Source: Mesorhizobium sp. (GTDB lineage: Bacteria > Pseudomonadota > Alphaproteobacteria > Rhizobiales > Rhizobiaceae). Taken from it: a stretch of 64,000 nucleotides of DNA. Shown here in pieces: positions 8,664 through 16,147 of this stretch (position 1 is the stretch's first letter; the number at the start of each line of letters is the position of its first letter). The notes beneath the pieces are model-generated. The model saw only the letters and a list, made by a program, of their open reading frames with translations, had not been told where the DNA came from and did not search any database. A program made the translations under genes and the position numbers. Where the stretch lies: assembly GCF_023954305.1 (NCBI RefSeq), contig NZ_JAMLIG010000001.1, positions 2,810,001-2,874,000 on the forward strand, in the 5' to 3' direction.

Positions 8664-9959
8664 CTAGGCGTCGAATGTCGGGGTCTCTTCATAGCTCTCC
8701 AGCTTGCAGGCTTCGGCGGCCGCGGTGTCCAGCACGGCATCGGGCGCTGCATTGGCGACGATCTCGAACATGTCGTCCTTGTCCTGCTCCGAATATTTCG
8801 AGTTGGCGGTTGCGAGGTAGATCGTCTGCTGAACCTGATGGGTGCCGGCGTCGATCCATGCATCGTGGTGCTGCATGCGGTCGGCAGCGGACATCTTGTG
8901 CCCTTCCAGCGCCTTGATGACCGCGATGTTGTTGGCGCTGCCTGCGCGCTCGATGGCGTTCAGCAGTTCGCGCGTCGCCATGTAGCCATTGTAGAAGACA
9001 TTGCCCGGCACGCGCATCTGGGTGTCCGGATACTTCTCCTGATACTTCTTGACGAAGTCGGCGACGCCCGGAAGATCGAGCTTGTAGTACCAGGTCGTGC
9101 CGAACACGCCGAACAGATTGTCGATCGGCAGGCCGTAGACGTCCGGCCAGTCCTGCTGGCTGTTGATCCACGCCGGGCTGGCGCCCATGCCGAGCTGCGC
9201 GACCTGCTGGCGGAACGCCTTCTGGTCGTCGCCGCCGATCGCCGCCGATACGACGCCGGGCTTCTGCTGCTGGACGCGCAGAAGTGCGGAGGAAAAGTCG
9301 CGCGTGCCCTGGGGGATCAGGATCTCCTCCATCACTTCGCCGCCGTACTGCGCGAGCAATGCCTTGGTCGCCTTCGCCGTATCGTGGCCCCAGACATAGT
9401 CGTTGGTCAAAAGCATCCACTTCTTGCCGTAGGTGTCGATCGCGTTCTTGACAGCGGCCTTGGCGAAATTGGTACCGTTGCCGTCCCAGACGAACTTCGT
9501 GCGATGGCAGTTCTGGCCGGCCTCCGTGGGCGAGGACGAATTGGTGTTGAGGTAGATCACACCGTACTTCTGGGCGACCTGGCTGATGGCGTTCGCAACG
9601 CCCGAATGCACCGCGCCGACGAGGAATCCGCATTCCTCGCGCGTGATCATGCGCTCGGCGACACGGCTGCCGGTGGCGGGCACCGTCTCGGTATCGATGT
9701 GGGTCCATTCGATCTTGCGGCCGAGCACGCCGCCCCGCTCGTTGGCCTCGTCGATGGCCATGATCATGCCGCGGCGATCGCTGGCACCGGAGTTGGCATA
9801 TTGCCCGCTGGCGTCGGACGTAATTCCGATCTTGATTGGCTTGTCGGTCGCCGCCGCCCATACGCGATTGTGCTTCCACGGCCCCGCGAAAACACTCAAC
9901 GCGCTGCCTGCGGCAGCGGCGCCGAGAAGTCCGCGACGGGTAATCAGGTTCTGAGCCAT
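8664..9959 (-). CDS. Type I periplasmic substrate-binding protein (LivK/AmiC-like)
   Basis: Periplasmic binding protein of 431 residues for the LivHMGF-like importer. The N-terminus MAQNLITRRGLLGAAAAGSA is a twin-arginine leader, so it is probably exported folded by the TAT system. The mature part begins near DKPIKIGITSDASGQYANSG, with the usual peripla_BP_6 pattern (AIDEANERGGVLGRKIE, FLVGAVHSGVANAIS). The start is supported by a strong GGAGGGAGG a few bases upstream. It is the first gene of the minus-strand operon. Ligand is unknown; proteins of this branch bind amides, urea, amino acids and aromatic or other organic acids. Confidence 0.93.
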   Translation of the reverse strand: MAQNLITRRGLLGAAAAGSALSVFAGPWKHNRVWAAATDKPIKIGITSDASGQYANSGASDRRGMIMAIDEANERGGVLGRKIEWTHIDTETVPATGSRVAERMITREECGFLVGAVHSGVANAISQVAQKYGVIYLNTNSSSPTEAGQNCHRTKFVWDGNGTNFAKAAVKNAIDTYGKKWMLLTNDYVWGHDTAKATKALLAQYGGEVMEEILIPQGTRDFSSALLRVQQQKPGVVSAAIGGDDQKAFRQQVAQLGMGASPAWINSQQDWPDVYGLPIDNLFGVFGTTWYYKLDLPGVADFVKKYQEKYPDTQMRVPGNVFYNGYMATRELLNAIERAGSANNIAVIKALEGHKMSAADRMQHHDAWIDAGTHQVQQTIYLATANSKYSEQDKDDMFEIVANAAPDAVLDTAAAEACKLESYEETPTFDA

Positions 9960-10032
9960 GCCTTCCTCCCTCCAAGTGTGATCGACACGTCCCGCGAACG
10001 TCCTCCCGAACGCGGTTTGAATGAATGTTCTC

Positions 10033-10063
10033 ATTAAATGAATTTTCATTCGCGACTTGTCAA
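10033..10063 (-). promoter_or_regulatory. Putative sigma-70 promoter of the Liv-type operon
   Basis: On the minus strand, TTGACA (10063-10058) is followed after 19 bases by TTTAAT (10038-10033). The spacer is longer than ideal, but both boxes are good. The 13-bp RpiR-type operator lies exactly in the spacer, which fits repression by promoter occlusion. Confidence 0.5.
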
Positions 10064-10135
10064 TGGCCTTGTTTTCGGCGCACCGTGAAATTGACGTCGA
10101 GGATTCGTGGAGCCACATTCTTGAATGAAAATTCA
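10039..10135. promoter_or_regulatory. Pair of 13-bp inverted operator-like repeats in the divergent region
   Basis: TGAATTTTCATTC at 10039-10051 and its exact reverse complement GAATGAAAATTCA at 10123-10135 flank the divergent promoters. A further AATG-N4-CATT half-site pair sits at about 10024-10035. The left copy fills the spacer of the operon promoter, and the right copy sits near the expected start of the regulator transcript. The AT-rich A/T-core palindromes resemble RpiR-family boxes, so autoregulation plus operon control by the adjacent regulator is inferred. Confidence 0.55.
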
Positions 10136-10159
10136 GTGATCGACCCGAGCCGTCATCCT

Positions 10160-10978
10160 ATGGGCGAGGGGCAGGAGACGTTCGAGGCGTTGCGCTCTCG
10201 CATCCGCTCGCGCTTCGAGGCGCTCAGCCCCCACCTGCAGCGTATCGCCCGCGCCGCGCTCGAGCAGCCCAACGTGTTCGCGCTGTCAACGATCGCCACG
10301 ATCGCGGGCGAGCTCGGGGTGCAGCCCTCAACGCTCATTCGCTTCGCCAAGGAATTCGGCTATGGCGGTTTCTCCGAGATCCAGCGCATCTTTCGCCTGC
10401 GGCTCATCGAGGGGGCGGCCGACATGCGCGAGCAGGTCTACCAAAGGCAGGGCGCCCGCCCGCCCGCCGACCTCGGCGCGATTCTACAGAGTTCGATCGC
10501 CGCCCTCCAAGCCTCATTGGAGGAACTCAAGGGTTCGATCGCCACCGAGGACCTTGGCGAGGCCGTCACCATGCTGGAGGGCGCCGGCCACGTCTACATC
10601 GCCGGGTTGAGGCGATCGCGCGCCATTGCCACCTATTTCGCCTACGGTCTGACGCGCTCCGAGAAACAATGCAGCCTGCTCGACTTCGGCGGCGGCATGG
10701 CTGCGCAGCAGGTGGCGAACATGAAGCCGGACGAGGTGCTCGTGGCCATCGCCTTCCCGCCCTATTCGGAGCCGGTCGTCGATGTGGTGGTTGACGGCCA
10801 TCTGAGCGGCAAGCAGGTGCTGGCAATCACCGATTCAGCGCAGAGCCCGCTTGCCCGCCACGCCAACCTCGCCTTCTTCGTGGACAATGCGGCGACCGGG
10901 CAGTTCCGGCCGATCTCCGGCGCCATTGCCCTGGTGCAGACCCTGGTCTCGAGCCTCGGCCACGAAAAGTCGACGTGA
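10160..10978 (+). CDS. MurR/RpiR-family transcriptional regulator
   Basis: Regulator of 272 residues with an N-terminal HTH_6 domain (residues about 8-85, LSTIATIAGELGVQPSTLIRFAKEFGYGGFSEIQ). A C-terminal SIS domain (about 125-260, VYIAGLRRSRAIATYFAYGL) binds phosphorylated sugars in known members. I chose the ATG beginning MGEGQETFEAL; an in-frame GTG at 10136 is the alternative. It is divergent from the Liv-type/dehydratase operon and shares its operator-bearing intergenic region, so it probably represses that operon and itself. A SIS-domain regulator supports a sugar-derived inducer. Confidence 0.92.
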   Translation: MGEGQETFEALRSRIRSRFEALSPHLQRIARAALEQPNVFALSTIATIAGELGVQPSTLIRFAKEFGYGGFSEIQRIFRLRLIEGAADMREQVYQRQGARPPADLGAILQSSIAALQASLEELKGSIATEDLGEAVTMLEGAGHVYIAGLRRSRAIATYFAYGLTRSEKQCSLLDFGGGMAAQQVANMKPDEVLVAIAFPPYSEPVVDVVVDGHLSGKQVLAITDSAQSPLARHANLAFFVDNAATGQFRPISGAIALVQTLVSSLGHEKST

Positions 10979-10998
10979 TCGGTTCGAGCTAGCGCCTC

Positions 10999-11364
10999 TC
11001 AGACTTCGAGGCTGACGTAGCTGGCCGGGTGGAACCGCGGCACGCACAGGCAGTAGAATTCCAGGTCGCGATCGCCGGTGTTCTCGATCCGCTGGGCGGC
11101 ACCGGCCGGGATCACCGCCTGGTCGCCGGCTCCCAGCATCTGGCGCACGCCGTCGACCTCCAATATTCCTTCGCCCTTGCGGACGATGTATCGCTCGGAG
11201 ACGCCATCGAGCCGGTGAAGCTGCGTCGTCACGCCGGGTTCGACGCGCGCCAGCGCGAGCGAAGCCTCCGGCGACTGGTCGCAATTGTGAAGCTCGGTGA
11301 TGTAGCAGCGCTCCCCGGTCCAGAACTCCCCCCGGCCGCTCGCCGGGACGAAAATTCCTGTCAT
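10999..11364 (-). CDS. Cupin-domain protein
   Basis: Small single-domain cupin of 121 residues. The conserved barrel is visible as VEPGVTTQLHRLDGVSERYIVRKGEGILEVDG and GDQAVIPAGAAQRIENTGDRDLEF. The first metal-site motif is GVTTQLHR-x3-SERYIV, with fewer His than a classical metal cupin. It is convergent with the RpiR gene and divergent from the nucleoside operon, whose promoter region it shares. The function is unknown; it may bind or isomerise a sugar or act as a sensor. Confidence 0.8.
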   Translation of the reverse strand: MTGIFVPASGRGEFWTGERCYITELHNCDQSPEASLALARVEPGVTTQLHRLDGVSERYIVRKGEGILEVDGVRQMLGAGDQAVIPAGAAQRIENTGDRDLEFYCLCVPRFHPASYVSLEV

Positions 11365-11390
11365 GATCTACCACTCCCGATGTCGAATTC

Positions 11391-11448
11391 GTCAAATGCG
11401 AACCGCATTGACAAATGTTAGGATCCGCAGTGATATCTGTCAAAGGCG
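11391..11448. promoter_or_regulatory. Operator-like repeats around the nucleoside operon promoter
   Basis: An imperfect inverted repeat GTCAAATGCG-AAC-CGCATTGAC (11391-11412) overlaps the -35 box. A third near-copy GTCAAAGGCG (11439-11448) lies just after the -10 box. The placement suggests a repressor site. No regulator gene is adjacent apart from the RpiR gene, so the regulator is unknown. Confidence 0.45.
11408..11436 (+). promoter_or_regulatory. Putative sigma-70 promoter of the BMP/nucleoside operon
   Basis: TTGACA (11408-11413), a 17-base spacer and TGATAT (11431-11436), which is close to consensus. It lies about 146 bases before the binding-protein start, leaving a leader of roughly 140 bases with no obvious riboswitch. 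Confidence 0.6.
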
Positions 11449-11581
11449 CTCGCTTCGAGCCCCGCGGGAGGCGGCAGGACCGTCGCGACCAGATCGCGCA
11501 ACGTCGAAACGACGGGTCTAGCGCCGGTGCGGGCTCGTTGTCGCGCCGGCGGAACATGTTGCAACGACAAGGGGAATGGCG

Positions 11582-12592
11582 ATGGGTTTTATCAGGACAT
11601 ATCTCGCGGCAGCTGCACTGGGCGTCGCTGCCATGGTCACGAATGCTGACGCGGCGGACAAGCTGTTCGTCTACGTGTCGCCCGATCCGATCGGGGTCAA
11701 CGCCTTCCTGAAGATGGGCAAGACGGGCATCGAGGCGGCCGGCAAGACATATGGCGCCGACGTCAAGACCTACGAGAGCAAGACGGCGGCCGAGCGGCTG
11801 GACAATGTCAATGCCGCCATCAACGAAGGTGCAAACATCGTCGTGCTGCTCGGTTTCGAGTTCAACGACATCGTCAAGGAGGTCGCGCCGACCGCGCCGG
11901 ACGTTCAGTTCCTGATCGTCGACCAATGCCTCGACGAACTTCCAGACAACGTGCATTGCGCCGTCTTCCGCGAATATGAGGCGAGTTACCTGATGGGTGT
12001 CGCCGCCGGCATGCTGACGGAATCGAAGAAGGTCGGCGTGGTCGGCGCGCTCGATATCCCGTTCCTGCACCGCTACACCGACGGCTACGCCCAGGGCGTC
12101 AAGTCGGTCGCCTCGGACGTCGAGGTCGACATACGCTGGGTCGGCGGCGAAAACCCGTTCGCCGATCCGGTGCGCGCCAAGGAACAGGCCGTCGCCATGC
12201 GTGCGGCGGGTTCCGACGTGATCTTCACCGCCACGGCGGGCGGCGACTACGGCGTGTTCGAGGCGGCCAAGGAAGGCAACTTCAAAATCTTCTCGGTCGA
12301 CGTCAATCATTGCCCGGAACTGCCCGGCCACATCATCGACATGACGCTGAAGCGGGTCGACACCGCAATGGTCACCGCGATCGGCCGCATCCTCGACGGC
12401 GAGAAGAAGACCGTCGCCTCGCTCGGCCTCAAGGAAGGCGGTATGGACGCCATGGCGCTGGACGATGCCGAACTGGCGACGAGCCAATGCGAGGTTGCGA
12501 AGCACCCGGAAGTGGTCGAGAAGATGCGCAGCGTTGCTGCCAGCATCATCGACGGCTCACTGAAGCTCGAAGATCCGATGTTCGCCAAGTAA
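11582..12592 (+). CDS. BMP-family (PnrA-like) nucleoside-binding lipoprotein/periplasmic protein
   Basis: Substrate-binding protein of 336 residues for the ABC importer encoded next. The signal peptide MGFIRTYLAAAALGVAAMVTNADAA ends in an Ala-rich cleavage site without a lipobox Cys, so the protein is soluble periplasmic. The body shows the BMP fold (VYVSPDPIGVNAFLKMGKTGIE, GANIVVLLGFEFNDIV). It has several Cys residues, which is unusual for periplasmic proteins of this group. I chose the second ATG (11582) because AAGGGG is 7 bases before it; an ATG at 11576 would be too close. Known BMP proteins bind purine nucleosides, in keeping with the PNP downstream. Confidence 0.92.
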   Translation: MGFIRTYLAAAALGVAAMVTNADAADKLFVYVSPDPIGVNAFLKMGKTGIEAAGKTYGADVKTYESKTAAERLDNVNAAINEGANIVVLLGFEFNDIVKEVAPTAPDVQFLIVDQCLDELPDNVHCAVFREYEASYLMGVAAGMLTESKKVGVVGALDIPFLHRYTDGYAQGVKSVASDVEVDIRWVGGENPFADPVRAKEQAVAMRAAGSDVIFTATAGGDYGVFEAAKEGNFKIFSVDVNHCPELPGHIIDMTLKRVDTAMVTAIGRILDGEKKTVASLGLKEGGMDAMALDDAELATSQCEVAKHPEVVEKMRSVAASIIDGSLKLEDPMFAK

Positions 12593-12603
12593 CGATATCG
12601 CAC

Positions 12604-12626
12604 GCCCGCCGCGAGTAGCGGCGGGC
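12604..12626 (+). terminator. Intra-operon stem-loop after the BMP gene
   Basis: Perfect 9-bp stem GCCCGCCGC / GCGGCGGGC with loop GAGTA and no T-run, between the binding-protein gene and the ATPase gene. It probably protects the upstream mRNA or reduces read-through. Confidence 0.6.
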
Positions 12627-12654
12627 TCCATTCCCTGAGACCGGACGGTTTCCG

Positions 12655-14175
12655 ATGCATGTCGCGCTTTCCGGCATCACGGTGCGCTTTGGCGCGCTGT
12701 CGGCTGTGGATGACGTCTCGCTGGCCATCGCGCCGGGCGAAATCCATGCCGTCGTCGGCGAGAACGGCGCCGGCAAGTCGACGCTGATGAACGTGCTCTT
12801 CGGGCTGGTCGAGCCCGCGGCGGGCACGATCAGCATCGACGGCACAATCCGCGGGTGGAGCACCCCGCAGGGCGCGATCGCGGCGGGCCTCGGCATGGTC
12901 CACCAGCACTTCATGCTGCAGGAAGAGATGACGGTGCTCGAAAACATCGTGCTCTGCTCCGAGCCGGTCGGCCGCTTCGGCTTCGTCGATTTCGCCGCCG
13001 CGCGGCGGCGGCTGAAGGACAGCGCCGAAGGCCACGGCATCGCCATCGGCCTCGATCGCCTCGTCGGCGATCTCTCGGTCGGCGAGCGTCAGGTGGTCGA
13101 GATCCTGAAAGTGCTCTACCGCGAGGCCGAGGTGCTGATCCTCGACGAGCCGACCTCCGTGCTCACGCCGCAGGAGAAGGACCGGCTGTTCGATATCCTG
13201 AAAAGCTTCCGTGCCGGCGGCAAGGCGATCGTCCTGATCACGCACAAGCTCGACGAGGTGATGGACATCGCCGACCGGGTGAGCGTCATGCGGCGGGGCC
13301 GGCTGATCGCCTCTGGCCCGCTTTCCGAAACCTCGAAGGAAGAGATTGCGCGCGGTATCATCGGCGGCGACCTGCCGGCCGCGCGGGAACGCCAGACGCG
13401 CCAGCCGGGCGATGTCGTGCTTTCGGTCGAGAAGCTCGTTGTGGCCGGGCGTGGCATGACCGTCGGCCCGGTGACGCTTTCGGTGCGCGCCGGCGAAATC
13501 GTCGGTATCGCCGGGGTCAGCGGCAACGGCCAGGCCGAACTGGTGCAAGCGCTGACCGGGCTGAAGCCGGCCGCTTCAGGCACGATCACTCTTTGCGGCA
13601 CCCGCATCGAGGCGCTCGACGTCGAACGGCGGCGGCGGACCGGCATGAGTTACATTCCCGAGGACCGCCAGCGCGTCGGCCTGGCGCTGGGAGCGACCGT
13701 CGCCGAGAACGCCAATGCGGGACGCGACGACCGCGCGACCTTTTCCCGCGGGCCTTTCCTCAACCGCCCGGCGATGGCCCGTTTCGCCCGTGCGCTGATC
13801 GAGCGCTACCGCATCCGCGTCGGCGGGCCTTCCGCCCGCGCCTCCACGATGTCGGGCGGCAACAAGCAGAAACTGGTCGTCGGCCGCGAACTGAGCCGCT
13901 CGACGCCGCTGGTCGTCGCCGAGAACCCGACCTGGGGCGTCGACATCGGCGCGATCGACTTCATCCACGGCGAACTGATGCGCATGCGCGACGAGGGACA
14001 CGCCGTACTGCTCGTCTCCTCCGAACTCGACGAGGTGCTGGCGCTGTCTGACCGTGTGCTGGTCATGTTCGAGGGCAGGGTGGCCGGCGAGGTTGCGCGC
14101 GCCGAGGCCAGCCGCGAGCGCATCGGCAGCCTGATGACCTCCCGCGCGATCGATGCGCTGCGGGAGGTTGCATGA
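12655..14175 (+). CDS. Nucleoside-type ABC transporter ATP-binding protein (two tandem NBDs)
   Basis: Duplicated ATPase of 506 residues, RbsA/YufO-like. The first NBD (about 5-230) has Walker A GENGAGKST, signature LSVGERQ and Walker B ILDEPTSVL. The second NBD (about 255-500) has the degenerate Walker A SGNGQAEL and signature MSGGNKQK, with ENPTWGVD replacing the DEPT box. This asymmetry is normal for the family, in which only one site hydrolyses ATP. Its stop overlaps the start of the first permease gene by 4 bp. Confidence 0.94.
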   Translation: MHVALSGITVRFGALSAVDDVSLAIAPGEIHAVVGENGAGKSTLMNVLFGLVEPAAGTISIDGTIRGWSTPQGAIAAGLGMVHQHFMLQEEMTVLENIVLCSEPVGRFGFVDFAAARRRLKDSAEGHGIAIGLDRLVGDLSVGERQVVEILKVLYREAEVLILDEPTSVLTPQEKDRLFDILKSFRAGGKAIVLITHKLDEVMDIADRVSVMRRGRLIASGPLSETSKEEIARGIIGGDLPAARERQTRQPGDVVLSVEKLVVAGRGMTVGPVTLSVRAGEIVGIAGVSGNGQAELVQALTGLKPAASGTITLCGTRIEALDVERRRRTGMSYIPEDRQRVGLALGATVAENANAGRDDRATFSRGPFLNRPAMARFARALIERYRIRVGGPSARASTMSGGNKQKLVVGRELSRSTPLVVAENPTWGVDIGAIDFIHGELMRMRDEGHAVLLVSSELDEVLALSDRVLVMFEGRVAGEVARAEASRERIGSLMTSRAIDALREVA

Positions 14176-15242
14176 ACGGCTCGGCGAAAGGACTGCTGCG
14201 CGGCGAGGTGCTGCCCTGGCTTGGTGTCGCGGCGTCGATCGCCGTGGTGATGGTCGCGCTGATGGCATTGGTCGGCGCACCGTTCGGCGAAGCGCTCTCC
14301 GGCTTCGTCGACGCAGCCATCGGCGGGCGTCGCTTCTCCTATCTTTTCACCACCCTAAGCCGCGCCGCGCTGATCGTCGGCATGGCGATCTCGGTGATGC
14401 TGTCCTTCCGCGCCGGCCTGTTCAACATCGGCGGCGAGGGGCAACTCGTCGCCGGCGGTCTGGTGGCCGCGCTGGTGGCGATCCTGCTCCCCGGTCCGCC
14501 GCTCGTCGTGCTCGGCGTGTCGATCTTCGCAGCCATGGCCGCCGGTGCGCTGTGGGCGCTGCTGGCCGGCATCCTGCAGGTCCAACTCGGCGTGCCGCTG
14601 CTCGTCGGCTCGCTGCTGCTCAACTATCCGATCCGCTACCTCGGTTCGTACCTCGTGGCGCACCCGTTTCGCGACGTGCAGTCCGGAATGGTGCAGTCGC
14701 ATCTCGTACCGCAGGCGACATGGCTGCCTTATTTCCCCGGCACCCGTCTCGACATCGGCATCCTGTTCATCGCCGCCGCGAGCATCTTCGCGATCGTCTA
14801 CTCCCGCTCGACCGTGCATGGCTACCACGCCCGGCTCAACGGACTTTCCTCAGACTTCGCCCGCGCCGTCGGCCTCCCGGTGAAGACGCTCGCGCTGCAG
14901 ACCCTCGCCATGAGCGGCGCGATCGCCGGGCTCGTCGGCGCCGTCGCCGTGTTCGGCATCCATCACCGCTTTATCGACGGCATGCTGGTCCAGCCGCTTT
15001 ACGCCTGGACCGGCATCATCGCGGTGCTTCTGGTCGGCATGATCCCCTGGCTCGTGCCGCTGTCGGGCTTCTTTTTCGCCGCCATCCAGACCGGTGCCGC
15101 CGGCATGGAGCGGACGGCCGGCGTGCCGAAGGAAATCGCGCTGGTCATGCAGGCCGTCATCATCCTGTTCGTCGCCAGCCGCGTCTCGGGCGCGCTGCTT
15201 GCATCATCGGGGCGCAAGGCGGGCGGAGGTGACGATGCTTGA
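14172..15242 (+). CDS. Nucleoside ABC transporter permease (NupP-like)
   Basis: Inner-membrane permease of 356 residues with about nine to ten hydrophobic segments. The signature FRAGLFNIGGEGQLVAGGLVAAL is typical of BPD_transp_2 permeases that pair with BMP-type binding proteins. The long loop around residues 160-190 is periplasmic in this family. It starts ATGA-coupled to the ATPase gene and overlaps the next permease gene by 8 bp. Confidence 0.94.
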   Translation: MNGSAKGLLRGEVLPWLGVAASIAVVMVALMALVGAPFGEALSGFVDAAIGGRRFSYLFTTLSRAALIVGMAISVMLSFRAGLFNIGGEGQLVAGGLVAALVAILLPGPPLVVLGVSIFAAMAAGALWALLAGILQVQLGVPLLVGSLLLNYPIRYLGSYLVAHPFRDVQSGMVQSHLVPQATWLPYFPGTRLDIGILFIAAASIFAIVYSRSTVHGYHARLNGLSSDFARAVGLPVKTLALQTLAMSGAIAGLVGAVAVFGIHHRFIDGMLVQPLYAWTGIIAVLLVGMIPWLVPLSGFFFAAIQTGAAGMERTAGVPKEIALVMQAVIILFVASRVSGALLASSGRKAGGGDDA

Positions 15243-16137
15243 ACTGCTGTTCGACAGTTCCTTCGCCGCCTCGGTGCCGCGTTTCGTCACGCCGATCCTG
15301 CTCGCCGCACTGGGCGGCGCCCTGTGCGAACGCGCGGGCGTGTTCAATATCGCGCTCGAGGGGTTCATGCTGGCCGGCGCCTTCGCCGCCGTGCTCGGTG
15401 CCTATTTCACCGGTTCGCCGTACGCCGGAGCGCTGGCCGCCATTCTCGCCGGCATCGCGATGGGGTTGGTCTTCGCCGAGTTCAACATCAGGCGCGGTGG
15501 CGATGCGATCGTCGTGTCGATCGCAGTCAACCTCCTGGCCGCCGGGCTGACGGCGTTCCTGCTGAGCGCGATCTTCGACGTTACCGGCGCGTTCAACGAT
15601 CCGGCCATTGCCGGCTTCGAGCCGGTCCACATCCCTCTCGTCGGTGCGATCCCGGTCGTCGGGCCGCTGCTGAGCGGCCAGTCGATCCTGTTCTACGTCG
15701 CCATCCTCGCCGTGCCGGCACTGCATGTCTTTTTCGCGCGCCATCGTCTTGGCCTGCGGCTGCGCGCGGCGGGCGAGAACCCCGCGGCATTGCAGGCCGG
15801 CGGCGTCAACCCGCACCGCGTGCAACTCCTGGCGCTTGTCGGCTGCGGTGTGCTCTGCGGCCTGGCCGGGGCGCAGCTGTCGATCGCCAATGTCAATCTC
15901 TTCGTGGAGAGCATGAGCGCCGGGCGCGGCTGGATCGCGGTCGTCGCCGTACTCCTGTCGCGCGGGCGGCCGCTGCCGCTGTTTTTCATCGCCGTCGTCT
16001 TCGGCGTGGTCGACAGCCTGTCCTTCCGCGTCCAGGGATTCGGCCTCCCGCAGCAGTTCACCGACATGATGCCCTATCTCGCTACCCTCGCCGTGCTCGT
16101 CGGCCTCTCGTGGTGGCGGCGCAGGCAGTCTGTCTGA
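15235..16137 (+). CDS. Nucleoside ABC transporter permease (NupQ-like)
   Basis: Second permease of 300 residues, starting MLELLFDSSFAASVPRFVTP. It has the companion motif CERAGVFNIALEGFMLAGAFAA and the conserved LRAAGENPAALQAGGVN loop. I placed the start at the ATG at 15235, which has GGAGG about five bases upstream and lies inside the end of the previous gene. The frame remains open further upstream only as a shadow. Together with the preceding gene it forms the transport channel. Confidence 0.94.
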   Translation: MLELLFDSSFAASVPRFVTPILLAALGGALCERAGVFNIALEGFMLAGAFAAVLGAYFTGSPYAGALAAILAGIAMGLVFAEFNIRRGGDAIVVSIAVNLLAAGLTAFLLSAIFDVTGAFNDPAIAGFEPVHIPLVGAIPVVGPLLSGQSILFYVAILAVPALHVFFARHRLGLRLRAAGENPAALQAGGVNPHRVQLLALVGCGVLCGLAGAQLSIANVNLFVESMSAGRGWIAVVAVLLSRGRPLPLFFIAVVFGVVDSLSFRVQGFGLPQQFTDMMPYLATLAVLVGLSWWRRRQSV

Positions 16138-16147
16138 GGAGGAGAGG

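Noticed and set aside
11437..11581. A riboswitch in the leader of the nucleoside operon (purine aptamer)
   Set aside because: I looked for the purine-riboswitch core and paired loops and found none.
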